Source: Siphonodentalium dalli (taxonomy: Eukaryota > Mollusca > Scaphopoda > Gadilida > Siphonodentaliidae). From it: a stretch of DNA of 64,000 nt. The DNA lies in NCBI GenBank assembly GCA_032622095.1, contig CP136061.1:198572935-198636934 (forward strand). Reading direction: 5' to 3'. The notes beneath the pieces were generated by a model. The model was given only the letters and a program-made list of their open reading frames with translations. It had not been told where the DNA came from and did no database searches. Every line of letters starts with the position of its first letter. Position 1 is the stretch's first letter. This document shows positions 45,300-58,216 of this stretch, piece after piece. Both the position numbers and the translations under genes were made by a program.

Positions 45300-45640
45300 C
45301 TCATCGTGACAACATAAAGTTATTATACAATGCTGTGTACAGTATGCATTTTTTGTACGAGTCCAGGTTGTGGTGAAAACTCATATGACTTTTCACCACA
45401 ACTTGGACGAGTTGTGGTGAACACATATGTTTATTATCCATCTGTATTGTTATCAAAATGACGTCCGGCGTCCCGATAAAATTATGTATAAATGTCATAT
45501 TGGACTCGATGCGAGTCAAATATGACTTTCGGTAGTCCAATGTGACTTCTGTGAGTCCAATATGACTTTGTCCAGGATTATCATTTGACGGCTTTTGCCC
45601 AATCAGAAATAGTGTTAGTGAAGGGATCGATAATAATAAA
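45300..45640. mobile_element. Insertion within member B, with AGTCCAATATGACTT repeats
   Basis: Absent from members A and C. Contains four diverged GAGTCCAATATGACTT-type units (45505-45575) and an inverted GTTGTGGTGAAAA / TTTTCACCACAAC pair near 45367-45405. Confidence 0.5.
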
Positions 45641-46560
45641 CAATACACGTTTGTCGTAATGTTTATTATAATGTAATAAACACTGATCTCTCCAATAGAT
45701 TAGCACTCCATCTCACCAGATCGACGAGTCTGAACATCGTCCATTTTATATAAGACTAATTTTCATGCTGCTACCAAACCGGTTTCTTAGTAGACAATTT
45801 TGTTCAACCTACTTCAGTCTGCACTTTCCAACTGGAATATGCTACCATAGTAACCACACACTGCTCAATATTAGTTTTAAGTATCTTGTTGTTTGAAGAT
45901 ATATTGTCAATGCCACCCACGTACTTGAGCTAAATATCAGTTGATCAGCATTTAAAGTTATTATTTCAACGTTGACCATTCACTCAATGTTGCTATGTAT
46001 GGTATTGTGTGAAACAGATAAGTGTAACATTAGGGAGAAGCGGTGATGCGGTTGCAGAAAACGTTGTACGTTTCGAGTATATGCGGTCTTAGTGAATATA
46101 ACCTAATATAATTTCTAAGGTATAAACCTAGTCTCTACCACGTATAGCAAATTTTGGTGAAGTTTAGATTTATTGAAGATAGTCAATTTTACTCCTTTGT
46201 TTTTGATGAGTTGCGTTAATGGTATACTACCATACATTCGTGTGATAAAAGCGAAATATTCATGTTTCACCACGGGGGCAAATACGATTACTATTTTAAG
46301 ACACGGACAATAGGATCTACACAATTTATCCAGTACTCTATGAATAGTTCTCATGCTAACAATGAATTTTGACAGATTTGATGTTATAGATATCAAAATA
46401 AATGATGATCGGTCACATTCGTGAGACTGCTCTGAGTACATATATTTCCGCTTCTAGAAAATGTCACAGAATCATTATACATTCCTATTAAATCCCATTT
46501 AACTGTTTAATTATATATACACTACACTCGCCGCGCATTTTGCTTGAATTGCCATTTCAT

Positions 46561-47134
46561 TGAAACTCGGAAAAACAAGTTGGCGCGGACAATCAAGCTG
46601 TGGCGCAAGTCAGCGCGGATGGTGGTGCCTTTGTGTCCTGTTTGTATATATCATTACGCAGAATGTTTACTCAGAGACTAGTCTCGCCTCAGTAGATATG
46701 GCTTAGTATATGGACTTTCTATCTATTCCACAATGAGTTTTATGTTTGTCAAAAACGAATATCATATGTATCTTTATGTGTCTCAAAGAGTCAAACGACA
46801 CACACATATATTAGTTTAGTTACACAGATCGTGCAATATAATCCACTTTTGTTTATGATCACCATCCTAAAATGGTATTGCTTCCAAATATATCCATGTA
46901 AACTGTGCGATATTCATCACCTGAATAGTATGCTGTCTACTGGGTCCCGGTGAATCTGTTGTTTTACCATTAACCAGTCAAAGAGCGCTACATGGCTATC
47001 TACTGTGAATTGAATTTTTTTTCAATACACAGTATGACTGCATTGCCATATTAATTATAGTATGTTGTGAAGCCCTAAATCAGTAAAGAGCAATATATGA
47101 TTATCTATCAATGTTCATTTTCTTTCCATATACA
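46561..47134. other. Intergenic, no gene seen
   Basis: Nothing recognisable between family members B and C. Confidence 0.4.
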
Positions 47135-48575
47135 TGTAGTACTGGGTAAAATGTGAAGATCCTATTATATATGTCTCACAATAGCAATCATAGTTGCATC
47201 CAATCAGGTGACAAAACACGAATATTTCGCTTTTATCATAATAGTGCATGGTTGCATATTATCAAAACACAAAGGAGTACCATAGCCTATCTTCAATAAA
47301 TTCTAAACTCGACTAATATGGTTTACATATTCTGTAGCTGAGACTGTGTTTATAGCTGGAAATTATATTTGGTTATATTCACCAAAGACACATATACGCA
47401 AAAAGTACAGCGATTTCTGCAACCGCATCACCGCGTTTACCCCTTATCCATAATGTTACATATAGTCGTTGTACACAAAATCACAAATAGCAACATTTAG
47501 CGAATGTTCAACACGGAAATAACAACTTTAAACGATGGTCCCCTGCTATTTAGCACAATTGCGTGGGTGGTATTGGTAAGATATTTTCAAACAAAACGAT
47601 ACTGAAAACTAATATTGTGCATTTGTGGTAGTATAGTCCAGTTGTAAAGTGGGGAATGAAGTAACAAAACTGTCTTCGAATAAACCGGTTTGGTAGCAGC
47701 ATAAAAATTAGTCTTACATAAACTTTGATCAACTTTGATCAGGTGAGATATGGCGCTAATCTATTGACGAAATGAGTGTTTCTTTGCAGTATGATAAGCA
47801 TTGGGACATACAGTAATGCTCTAAATAATCGACTCCTTAACCACAGCAGAATTAAGGGTAGCTTTTTCAGGATTTAGTCGGAAATATGGCTTGTTGGCAA
47901 CAAGCGAATCCATATTTCCGTCTAAATCCTGAAAAGTTACCCATAATTCTGCTGTGGTTAAGGAGTCGATTATTTAGAGCATTACTGTATGCGTATGGTA
48001 TATTATCACGGTGAGTGTAACAAATTCCATAAATGTAACTAGTCTTTATACCACAAGGGTGTGCACTTCAGTTTATGTATTTATGTTTACATTCAATATT
48101 TAATCACAATGCCAAATGAAACAGTTGTGTTTATGTTTACAATGCAAAATGAAACTACCATGCACTGTGTGGCGAAACATTACTTTGTGTGTTGCATGAC
48201 AAAAATTATTATATTTTGGCCGAACAGTTGGATGTTGGATAAGCAGAAAACCCGAACTGTAAAGACATAAACAATTGGGTTTGACTTGCGTTGCAGTGAT
48301 CAATAAATCCTTCAGTTGGATCTGTTTTAATGATCTGTGTACCTTTCAAGAAACTAAAGAACATACTTGTACATTAAAAATACGTATTTTCACTCCTATA
48401 TGGTTATCCAATATTTTGCTTTCGTCGTGGTATGTCATGGAGTTGCGGCCATTTCGACGGCCATTGCATGGACGCGATGGTATTATTTTCTGTCCGTGTC
48501 ACTATATTCGACCCCGTGCTTTTATTTCACATATACTTGTATAACTGAGTAATTCCTATGCCACAACATATCGTA
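47135..48575 (+). mobile_element. Family member C
   Basis: Collinear with member A (AAAACACGAATATTTCGCTT, GCAACCGCATCACCGCGTTT, AACTACCATGCACTGTG, GGAGTTGCGGCCATTT). It carries a pogo-like hairpin MITE at 47811-47987 and a small internal duplication around 48080-48160. The terminal repeats seen in A are not preserved. Confidence 0.65.
47811..47987. mobile_element. TA-flanked hairpin MITE (pogo/Tigger-like ends)
   Basis: Begins CAGTAATGCTCTAAATAATC and ends with its complement; almost all of its 177 bases form one hairpin. It is flanked by TA on both sides, and member A has a single TA at the same place (GACATACG). CAGT-initial ends with CTC...GACTCC are typical of pogo/Tigger members of the Tc1/mariner superfamily. 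Confidence 0.85.
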
Positions 48576-50318
48576 TACGTACCTTCATAATTTACGTCCG
48601 ACCCCACCCCTATTCTGGGCGCTGCAGAACATTTTCCTAAAGCGGGTTATGTTATACACGAAGATCTCCTTTTTCCAGGATAACAAATTTGGCTTGCTAT
48701 TTTTTTCCTGGTAGACCTTATATTTTCAGCCCCGACAGCCAGAATAATACGCCAGATTTAGACTGGGTTGATGCAGGCATGCAACAAATGGAAATATGTC
48801 AGAAATTATACTGGATGATACAATGTATATGCAGTTTATGCACCGTAAATGGTTGACATGTACAATATAGATGTTCCGATGATCAGGGCAACCCCAATAT
48901 GTACATGTTCATAAGTTGATAAACCTGTGTGGGATTTGTAAGATAAGATTTTTTTTTTAATGGGCGATATGGGAACGACAAAGGCATCAATAGAGCCACT
49001 TGTCGCGACATGTCAGTCATCGATTATGCTATCTCGAGCAATTTTATTTCCAAGAGTTGATTTTCGGATTGGTTCAATGTACCCAGTAGGAAATTCCAAT
49101 GAAACTCCTCTGGTTCTACGCGTCCCTGGACGCTTAACTGATATATTACCAGTGCAGAGTACGTATAGGAGTAGGGTGCGAGTGATATCACTCAATAAAT
49201 AGAGAGTCGCCCGCTTTGCCACGACCACCACGGATTGTGACGTAGAAATGCCATGCAGTTGCGCATAAGGGAACCGCACAGGGGGGGGCTGAATATTGCG
49301 CGTCCCATGCCCCTTTCGTTGGTAAGGAAACATCAGTTGCCGGATTCGTCATCACCTGTTTAAACCTGATCTTCGTAAACCTCTGGGTTTAAACCGCCGT
49401 TTGACAGCAGCTAAATCCATAAATGCAGGTCAAAGTGGCGCATTCGTCACCTGTGGTTTAAACCACAGCAAGTCCATGGTTTAGCAGTAGTATTTCTATA
49501 TCGCCGAGCCAAATATCGTACTTGCTTTAAACAATATCTATTTCGTCCCAAATAAAATATACAGTTAATCAGCATGACAGTCATTTCGGCCAATTTGGCC
49601 GTTTACTTCATGGCTGCTTTTCATCTGACGTGTGTGTCGGGATAATTGATGTGGAGGATTTATGTAAATGTTAGCCCAAACTACATTTCCAAGTAACGAT
49701 GGTTTTGTTGTTTATTTTGAGGAATAATACCGCGTCAGATGAATTCAGCCCAAATATGTTAACAGTTGTCGTGTAAAACATTCGGCAGTAGGTTAGCGTT
49801 ATTTAGTATTTGTGGATGTCGTTTAACATGGGGAAAATAGACTACTGCGCTTGAACGAGCATGTGAATTTGTCGTTTTTAATGTATAGCAACTTGATAAT
49901 CAATAACAGAGGCATTCTCTGTCAAATATTGTCGCTCTATTTACGGTATTAATTGCGGAACTTTCTAAAGTAAACTACGCGTAAACGGATACATACGGTA
50001 AATTATAGAAGGTGCCCTAATCGGCCTAATCGCCCCAGGGCCAACTCGCCCCAGTCGACGTGTGTCAATTCGGTACCTACTATAACATGTACCCGAGGCT
50101 AAGTCCGGTTCGGAATAAAAGATGTATACGGGTGTTATATAGCGTTTGGTCCGTTGTTTCTCCATGAATATTATTGAAATTTGGTGTATATGTCCGGGCT
50201 GGGACATGGAATACAGCAACGTTTGAATTGTTTTTAAATTTACAAATTTGTTGATTTTATTCATTTTTTTTTTCCGTTCTGAAAACACACTATAAAGTGT
50301 ATATAATATAATAACGAA
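48576..50318. other. Mostly intergenic; overlapping unassigned frames near 48960-49333
   Basis: Around 48960-49333 both strands carry open frames (80 codons plus, 106 codons minus) that overlap and cannot both be real. The plus frame contains VDFRIGSMYPVGNSNETPLV; no family is recognised. Repeated GGTTTAAACC-type words lie at 49340-49460 and recur near 54320. Confidence 0.35.
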
Positions 50319-50610
50319 CACGAGACATACATAAGTTATAAACTGTTAACAAAAGATATCAAATTCAATACATGACAAAGATGACTCAGTGGAGTTTATA
50401 AAGTGAACATAAAAACATTGAGGTAAGAATCATTTTAAGGAATGCAACTTTATTTAATGATAATAAACACATAAATTAAAATAACAAACATGAGACATAC
50501 ATGATTTATAAACTGTTAACAAAAGATATCAAACTCAATACATGACAAAGATGACTCAGTGAAGTTTATAAAGTGAACATAAAAATATTAAGAAAAGAAT
50601 CTTTTTAAGC
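50319..50610. repeat. Direct repeat of about 120 bases
   Basis: Two copies (about 50319-50440 and 50491-50610) share GTTAACAAAAGATATCAAA, AATACATGACAAAGATGACT and GTTTATAAAGTGAACATAAA. Confidence 0.85.
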
Positions 50611-50639
50611 ATTACTAAACCATTTAGCACAGACCACAG

Positions 50640-51960
50640 TCCACTTCACTCATCCGATCATCACCAAACTTCATATTTATCTTGATATTGATCTATCAGA
50701 TGAGAGCTATCAAATTTTTTTTTAATTTCATAGGAAAAAATGGTCGTCAGCGGCCATATTGCATTTACGTTATATGTTATCGCGTCATGTCGATATCTAG
50801 TATTACTTAGAAATTTCACCTTTCCAGATTCATAATTGCTCCATTGACTGTAACAGATGAAATTATTCCCCTCTTCGGATAGAGTGTCACTGAAACTTTA
50901 TTTTGTCAGACTGTCTGTATAATCACTGATTATATATGGCAATAATCTGTAATAAGATGTAGCACTATTTTATTTTATATTTACATGCAGTGCTGTTTTT
51001 ATACAACAATTCTACCCCCCCCTAGATCATCATGTGATCGACCATACATCACGCGAGGACCTGGTTGAATTAAAGGGGGTTTTATGGATCACTTCTGTCC
51101 TCAAGCTAGATTATACTTATGACATTTAATGGCATGTTTCTGCGTGGAGGGTTAGATATGCTTGAGAAACCACCACTCTTTAATTCACACCAAGTTCTCA
51201 GCTGTCATGTTCGGATATTATAACCCATAGCCATGATATATGGTTTATTTTGTGTATACTAGTAATATAGTTATTTTCAGTACCTTTATATACCAGTACT
51301 GTGTATAACAATGCATATAAATTAATCCATGTATACATGTATATTGATTCAACGGATTCAGTGGTTTTGTCCATCAGTCTATCAAATTTGCGGGGAAAAC
51401 ATGGCAACAAGCAGTACACCCTGCTAAATTTCGAATTTGAATCAATTGGCGCACCCTGCAGCCAGCTTTTATTGGAGAACTTTTTCTCATGTGGATATTT
51501 TGGGTCACCGCTAGATGTGAGCCATATTTTGTTCTCAAACTGTCCTTGTGAAGACATCACTGCCAGCGGTGATCTTCAATTTTTCTATTTTTATGGCTAA
51601 ATAATTTGGTTGATCCTACAGACGACACCCCTTGTCCGATCGTCACCAGATTCCACAATGATCTTCTGGATAACCAGGGTGAGAGTAATCTAATTTTCCC
51701 GAATTTCGTTAAAAAACATTACCACAGGCAGCAATTTGGTATCTTACTCTTTGATCCTCTTTTGCATGACTGAATTGTTTAGCAACTGTACAGACATATC
51801 CCTCATCTGATAGTCACCAAACTTCATATTGATCTTCGGGCTGACAACTAGATGGGAGCTATCGAATGCTTTGAATTTTTTTGGAAAACATTGTCGCCAG
51901 CAGTCATCTTCTATTTTGGTTTTTATATACATGTATATCTTTTCATGCGGATAGCCAGTT
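50640..51960. repeat. Diverged tandem-like repeat family
   Basis: Words such as CCGATC(A/G)TCACCA, CTTCATATT(T/G)ATCTT, GGGAGCTATC or GAGAGCTATC, and GTCGCCAGCAGTCATCTTC recur near 50650-50760, 51460-51590, 51635-51720 and 51790-51920. Units are too diverged for a fixed period. No coding frame is supported. Confidence 0.5.
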
Positions 51961-52164
51961 TATACGTAGGTACTTCAACTTTCCGCATTCCTGTCATCAT
52001 TTGAAATATAAAAATTTACCTGATACATGCACCCTTCAAAATTTGTTTCGTCGTATCTATTTTAATGACCCGTATGGTAATATTGATACAGATATATTTG
52101 TCAAACATTTCTTTGTACAATATACAGGTATTTAGTTTGTAACTAAATCTAGAAATATATAATA

Positions 52165-52663
52165 GTAGCTGGTGGACCCGACTTCGTCCGGGATGTTCCC
52201 CTCTGATTTTCGGAGAATTGCGCGATTTAACCTTGAATTGACTATTTAAAGGTGAAGGTCATGTCGGGGTCACGATTTGACCCGTCCAAAACACTCCCCG
52301 GACAAAAGTCACGACAAAAGTACCCGTCGAAATCCGCCCGGCTTTACCCGATTTGACCTTGAATTGACAATTTTGAATGTCAAGATCAGGTCAGGGTCAT
52401 GATTTGACCCACCCGAAACACTCCTGGGACAAAAGTAACAGTAGGTATCAAATTTCGTTGAAATACTTCCGTTTTACCAGATTTTACCTTGAATTGATCT
52501 TTTTGAATGTCAAAGTCAGGTCGGGATCAAGATTTGACCCGTCCAAAATACTCCCTGGAAATAATTTCCCCAAGGTATCAAATTTCGTCAAATCTGTCCG
52601 GCAGTTTTCCCGGCCATAGCTAACAGACAAACTGACAGACAAACGTCCAAAATATATATTAAA
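52165..52663 (+). mobile_element. Microsatellite-tailed element, variant
   Basis: Begins TAGCTGGTGGACCCGACTTC, repeats ACCTTGAATTGAC and GATTTGACCCGTCCAAAA units about three times, and ends ACAGACAAACTGACAGACAA with CCAAAATATATATTAAAC. Related to 30240-30974. Confidence 0.65.
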
Positions 52664-52671
52664 CTAGCTGA

Positions 52672-53040
52672 TGTACTCGACTTCGTTCGGGCTAGTTAGT
52701 GATTTTTTAGTGATCGCCTCCATCTGGACAGTACCCAGTATATACAGCGTCTGGCCAAATTATTGTTCAATTGGTCCAGAAACATGCCTATATCAGCACG
52801 TTCGAGAACATGGTCCCACGTGAAATTTGACCCGTCCATATTGCTCCCGGGATCGAAGTAGTCGTACACACAATTTTTTAGTCGGATCGGTCAAGGTCCA
52901 GAAACATGCCTATGAGCGAGGTCAAGTTGACACGTTAAATACCAAATTCGAGCAGTGTTAGAGTCTATAACACATACACACATGCATTCATGCATACACA
53001 TATACATACAGACAGGTGTTCCAAAATGTATAATCGATAG
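52672..53040 (+). mobile_element. Microsatellite-tailed element, second variant
   Basis: Starts TAGCTGATGTACTCGACTTC and ends with CACATACA/CATACATA repeats, CAGACAGGTGTTCCAAAATG and TATAATCGATAG. Directly follows the previous member. Confidence 0.6.
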
Positions 53041-53460
53041 CTACAACAATTCTATGGTAGATAGTTCACGGCCGACCTGATGCATGCATCTTAGTTTTCT
53101 GGTGTATATATGTAGAGAGACTTGGAGAGAGAAGAGGATTTGACAACACACATTAGATGCTTATATAGAGTCATCTCCTAAGAAAAGAATAGTGGACATA
53201 TAGTGGTCAGTGAGAAGTGGAAGATAAGATTGTGTAAGATGAAGAAATACCATGTAATGAGAAGATTGATGAACTGATGAATTTTAGTGTGGTGAGAGAG
53301 AAAGAAAAAAAAACACAAAGACGTATATTTACAATGATCACTTCTCTTGTGCATATCAGTTTATTGTACAGTATGAAGTTTGAACTATATAATTGTACTT
53401 GCCAATAATGCAGACCTTCGCGGTGAGATAACGAGAATATTTTTTGATTGGAAATTGATA
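53041..53460. other. Intergenic, no gene seen
   Basis: Purine-rich stretch near 53105-53310 on the plus strand. Nothing else recognisable. Confidence 0.4.
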
Positions 53461-54230
53461 AGCGGGAAGCGCTCACGTGCACACCTGTAACGTGCATGGA
53501 TATATTTTGGTGTCACTTGCAAATCATTTATTTGCGTTTTATAACCTCAAACCGGTAACTAAACCATATAATTCGACGTTCCAGCAAACCCGAGTTGTTG
53601 GAGGAGGGGGAGACCTGAGATGATGTCGTTTCTGGACAGCGGTTTGCAATTAAATGGGTGGCGCTGTAAATAATCTCGATTTACGACGTGTCTATAAGAT
53701 GACAGTGGCAGCTTGGTGTTAAGCGTAATCTCGTTTTACGACGTGTCTATAAGATGCCAGTGGCAGCTTGGTATTAAGCGTTATCTCGATTTACGACGTG
53801 TCTATAATATGACAGTGGCAGCTTGTTGTTAAGCGTACGCCAGCTTGTTCGCGTTATAGTTGAGGGCGTGCCAATAACCGTTCTACTGGTCTGCTTGCGT
53901 GTGATTCGAGCATATATTAATTGTACATTTATACGCGAGAACCGCTCACACCTGTAACGTGCATGTATATATTGTTTGTGTCACGGACGTCTTTTCTGGA
54001 CGAAGTTTTGCAATTGTTACACAATCAGTAAAATGGGTGGAGCTGTAAATAATATCAACTGACGTAATCTATAAGATGAGAGTGGAGGCTTGGTGTCATC
54101 ATGGCAATTGATTCACTCTCAAACAATGGTTGTTATAATCGTGCGCTTGTCTGCGTTAGTTGGGGGCGTACCAATAGCCATTCTACCGGTCTATTTGTGA
54201 TCCGCCTGGCAATTGAGTAGTTTGATTTCG
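53461..54230. repeat. Two diverged copies of a larger unit with an internal 55-bp triplication
   Basis: The first copy (53461-53930) and second (about 53935-54230) share CACACCTGTAACGTGCATG, TTGCAATT, GGGTGG(C/A)GCTGTAAATAAT and CCATTCTACCGGTCT-like words. In the first, a unit of about 55 bases (ATCTCGATTTACGACGTGTC, TATAAGATGACAGTGGCAGC, TTGGTGTTAAGCG) is repeated three times at 53670-53840. Confidence 0.75.
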
Positions 54231-55440
54231 TGCGTGTCTCATCGAATCAGCTAGCCACTGAGCGATCATAAAAGCCCTCCTAAAACCGACTTGGCTGGAC
54301 GGTCAATGTGGGTGATTTAAACCCGGTTTAAACTCGCGGGTTTAAACTCGCGGGCTTAAACTGGAGATGAAGAATCAGACCCAGAAGTTATTTCCCAATC
54401 TCTGACGGACTTGTTTGCATGTATGTTTCTGCCTAAATGCTGATAAATGGGGGGGGGGGGGGGGTAAAAAAAACTCAACGAATTTAACATCAACCAAATT
54501 TTACCGAAGAATATTTAACCAATAATATAACAACTAAATGTATAACAGATTAAAGACATACACAATTTTCTAGTCTATTATTATTTTAGGGTCCAACACC
54601 AAGTGGTACATATAAACAATGTCTTTTTCAAATGGGCGGTCATGCACAAATGAATTACAGAGTTGATTGTGATGTTCCACTTCTTTTGAAATATAATTTC
54701 ACCCTTTTCATACTAAATGGGTTCTCCCACTCAGTTATACAAGTATACGCTGGAATATAATATTAGTCATTCGGAGGGGCCCGTGTCCAGGAACATGAGA
54801 AGATGACAAACATACGAAAAGATAACACATGTGCATAGGGTAACTAATGTGAATCGTACGTGACCCGTAGTGGAGCAACCACACATTATGTGCCTCAAAT
54901 TTGCTTTTTTTCGGCGACATAACGCTAAGAATAATTTATGTAACATCACGCAGTGGTCATGACGGAGACGACATGCCAACTTGACAAGGCATGTCGTGCA
55001 TTGTAAAATTTTGTCGGGATTCTCGTCATGACTTCTTCATTTTTCGTATTCATTAAGCGAACCAACGAAATTGGTCTAAATGAAATTAATAGACCGAAAT
55101 CACATGTGAATTCTTCGTAAGTTGTGAAGTAGTTACTTTCAATTTTATCGCGATCCTTCATTTCCAATTCCGCGTTTTTTGCAATCTCCACACGGTTGCT
55201 AACCGGAAGTCACGTGACAATTTCTCCAAAATCTATACCCGCTATCTTGAAAAATCAATGATGGATATAGAAAAAAATATATGACGTCATTCACCTGCCA
55301 TAGGTATAAGCACCCTTGGTGCATATGATAACTATTAAATGGTAGGAAACTTTCATATAATACGTTCAACAAACGACCCAAGGGAGCTACATGTACTAGT
55401 CATTGAGGATTTAGTATACGGTATGTTATAGTCACATTGT
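54231..55440. other. Intergenic, no gene seen
   Basis: Contains a G run (54449-54463) and GTTTAAAC-type repeats at 54317-54360. Minus-strand frames at 55191-54946 and nearby have no recognised motif. Confidence 0.4.
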
Positions 55441-56065
55441 GAATCAGCCATGTCATGAAATGCCCAGCATATTCAGTCATTTCATGAAATGGCCGGGGAG
55501 GTCAGTCCTATCGTGAAATGACCAATAGTTTCAGTCACCATGGAGGCGAGTATGTAGTAACTGTAGCGGTAAACTCAGACTTGTTGTGAAGAGTTTTAAC
55601 CTATTGAAAGCAATCTTTTACACGATTTGACTAAACTATGGGCAGTAATCTCACAAAATGTTATCAGAAAGACATATATCAAGTTATTCCATATAAAATT
55701 TTGGTAAACTGAACAAAATGGTGTTGCCCATTATTCAATTGTCGAAATTATTGCTAGTAATCAATGTTATGATCATGTCCTTTCTCAGCACGTCATCTTC
55801 GTCTCTCCTAACATAACCATGTATGGTTCAGGGATTGTCCAGTCTTGTCATGATCAAACATCAGATCTGGCAACATGGATGCGAGCTGTTCTAATTCTAG
55901 AGATAAACTCAGACTTGTTATGACGTGTATTTTAAAAGCCATTTATTTACACGATTTGACTAAACGTATCAGACACATTCATGTACATGTAGTGTAAAGA
56001 ATATAACTGTATTCCAGCAGTTTCATGAAATAGCTGAAAGTTTTAGTCATTTCATGATATGATTG
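55441..56065. repeat. Repeat block with CATTTCATGAAATG palindromes
   Basis: TCATTTCATGAAATG-type words occur at several points. A longer pair (AAACTCAGACTTGTTGTGA ... TTTACACGATTTGACTAAAC) appears at about 55572-55645 and 55908-55970. Confidence 0.6.
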
Positions 56066-56502
56066 CACCCCCGCCCACAGCGACTGATTTTAAAGGTTGG
56101 CTGTAACATATAGAAGCTAACATGTATTAAAAGCTAAAAGCGACAACATTATCCGACACGACAACTAAACGTCAACAGTCTGACTCGAAAGTAGTCATAA
56201 CGAGGGAGTCACCCCCCCCCCCCCCATTTCTTCTGGTACGCGGGGTTCAGATGATCTTTCAAGTGGTATGCATGAATCATATCCCCCGCCCCTTTTTAAA
56301 GCGAAAATTACAAAAATTGTTGTTATTTTTCAGCCGAAATGACATATATTATAATTAATTGATGTACTTCAGTCCAATTCATTTAAGTTATGGATATTAC
56401 TTCAGCAGACGTTTGAACGCTGTGATATTAGTGTGAATTTACTCATGCAGTCTTCTAGTCCATATGTTTTTATTTGGTCCAAAAGCTTTCCCCTCTCTGT
56501 TA

Positions 56503-56884
56503 AAGGCACGGACGGATGGCCTTCGCGTTGTGTATTACTGTTAAAATAGTCACATCCGTTAAAACCGCCATAAACAGATCGAAAGATTATTTAAAAATAG
56601 ACATACCTTGTGTTTATACCAATCATAAATATCGCGTATTTAGTATGTTATTGTCAAGTTCGTACGCTACGTTATGTAAACAAAAGCCAAACATGTTACA
56701 TAACCTGGCTTTTGTTTACATATACAACGTACAAACTTTATAATAACATACTATTTATGCGATATATATGATTGGTATAAGTACAAAATATGTCCATAGT
56801 TTTATAGTCTTTCTGTTTATGACAATTTTAACGTGTGTAACCATTTTAACATCATACCCACCGCGAAGGCCATCCGTGCCTTTA
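56503..56884. mobile_element. Hairpin MITE with TTAAAGGCACGGACGG ends
   Basis: Left end TAAAGGCACGGACGGATGGC, right end GGCCATCCGTGCCTTTA. The arms run about 170 bases each, meeting near TTTTGTTTACATAACC. A half copy lies at 35656-35885. Confidence 0.82.
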
Positions 56885-57582
56885 GTTGGTATTTATGATT
56901 CGGGGGGGGGGGGGTGACATCCCCAATAAACGCACATGAATAATATAAGAAACAGTTGATGAGACTGAAGCATAATATCGGTTATTATGCAGATGTTAGT
57001 ATTAAACGTCAACGAAAACAACTGACTATTATCATAAGTTGAAAATATAAATTCTTTAACATAATATATTAGTAAACATTTTTGCGTTAACTGAGAATAG
57101 AGGGGTGGGGTAAAACAAATATGCATTACTACCGTATACAAATTATGAATCACACTGATATAATCGGGCATTTAAGTAATTCGTTCAGAGAAAACCGCCA
57201 TTATATGGTGAATTTCTATGTAATGTGATCCACATATTTAAATACGCCACAAGTGATTTTATAAACACATCGTCAATTTATATTATTCATAACTCTCCGT
57301 GAATGGAGGAAATAAAGATATATATAATAAGAGAGGAGAAATTTGCACTTTGGTATAACGAGTCAAATATATCATGTAATTTCCTGTAATTTCTGTCTTT
57401 TAGTAACGTGTATAATTATGGGGAATTTCAGCTGCGTGTTAGCGTATAACACTTAATTGGTCGAACTTAATCAAATGAGTTAACATCATACCATTCGTGT
57501 ATTTGTACACTTATGTGCATGTGCGTTAATCTCTGTTGACATTAAACAGAAATAAAACACAATCCTATCCCCGATCATATAT
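56885..57582. other. Intergenic, no gene seen
   Basis: G run at 56899-56912; otherwise AT-rich and featureless up to the start of duplication copy 2. Confidence 0.45.
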
Positions 57583-58084
57583 ATGTCAGCTGTGGTACAG
57601 AAAGCAGGTAATGTAACGCGTTTGCAACCGACTACTTATATTACAATTTGTTCTCTTGTTGTTCAACTTCGCACATAACACATTTCGTATTCTGTCCACA
57701 TTGAATTGTCCTACTCCACCCGTCCCTGGAGCAAGACCGAAATGTCCAAGTCCGTTGAATTGATTTGCACCCCACCCCGACTTGAGTTGAATTGTTCTAA
57801 CTGGTACATGTACCTCAAATGTTCCAACTCATTGAAATGTCCAACCTATATATATAACCTATATAATTATGGTTGGTAATTTCGAACTGATTGCCATTTC
57901 AGTCCAAACTATATCAGAACTATAAATCAACATATTGTTCTCTAACATTGTCAACTATCATGTTGTGCAAGGCATAAACATTCCAACGGGTGGAAGTTTT
58001 TGGGTGAAACCATCACACTGTTGCCATGTCCCTGCGCTCCGTTGCAATAGCCGCAAGTCAGCATCCTTTTGCGAGAATTCGATA

Positions 58085-58216
58085 TCAACCAAGCGCGGAA
58101 ATTGTCACCACCAGAGTTGTGATAGCAATTAATAGTGTTGCATGCGAAGGTCTATCAGCGGCCCCAGTTCTTGCGCGTTCATACCCACTGCCATGTAGCA
58201 GGTGTTGTAATTGGAA
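58085..58216 (-). pseudogene. Copy-2 terminal exon, frame broken before the hydrophobic tail
   Basis: The acceptor TTTTACAG is conserved at 58217. Entering in phase 1, the frame reads PITTPATWQWV and then TGA at about 58181-58179. Relative to copy 1 a net 22 bases are missing after CAGTGG, which shifts the frame. The hydrophobic end (LLIAITTLVVTISALG) is still encoded, but in another frame. If transcribed, the product would lack the GPI-like signal; it may instead be a pseudogene. Confidence 0.65.

Larger units (their letters stand above)
44380..46560 (-). mobile_element. Family member B, inverted, with nested insertions
   Basis: Reverse complement matches member A from the TCTAGAA...TATATGTA region (46455) through AAACATGAATATTTCGCTTT to the GCGGATTTTGGATATGTT end. 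It is interrupted by a TTAA MITE (44675-45035) and by about 340 bases near 45300-45640 that A and C lack. Confidence 0.65.
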
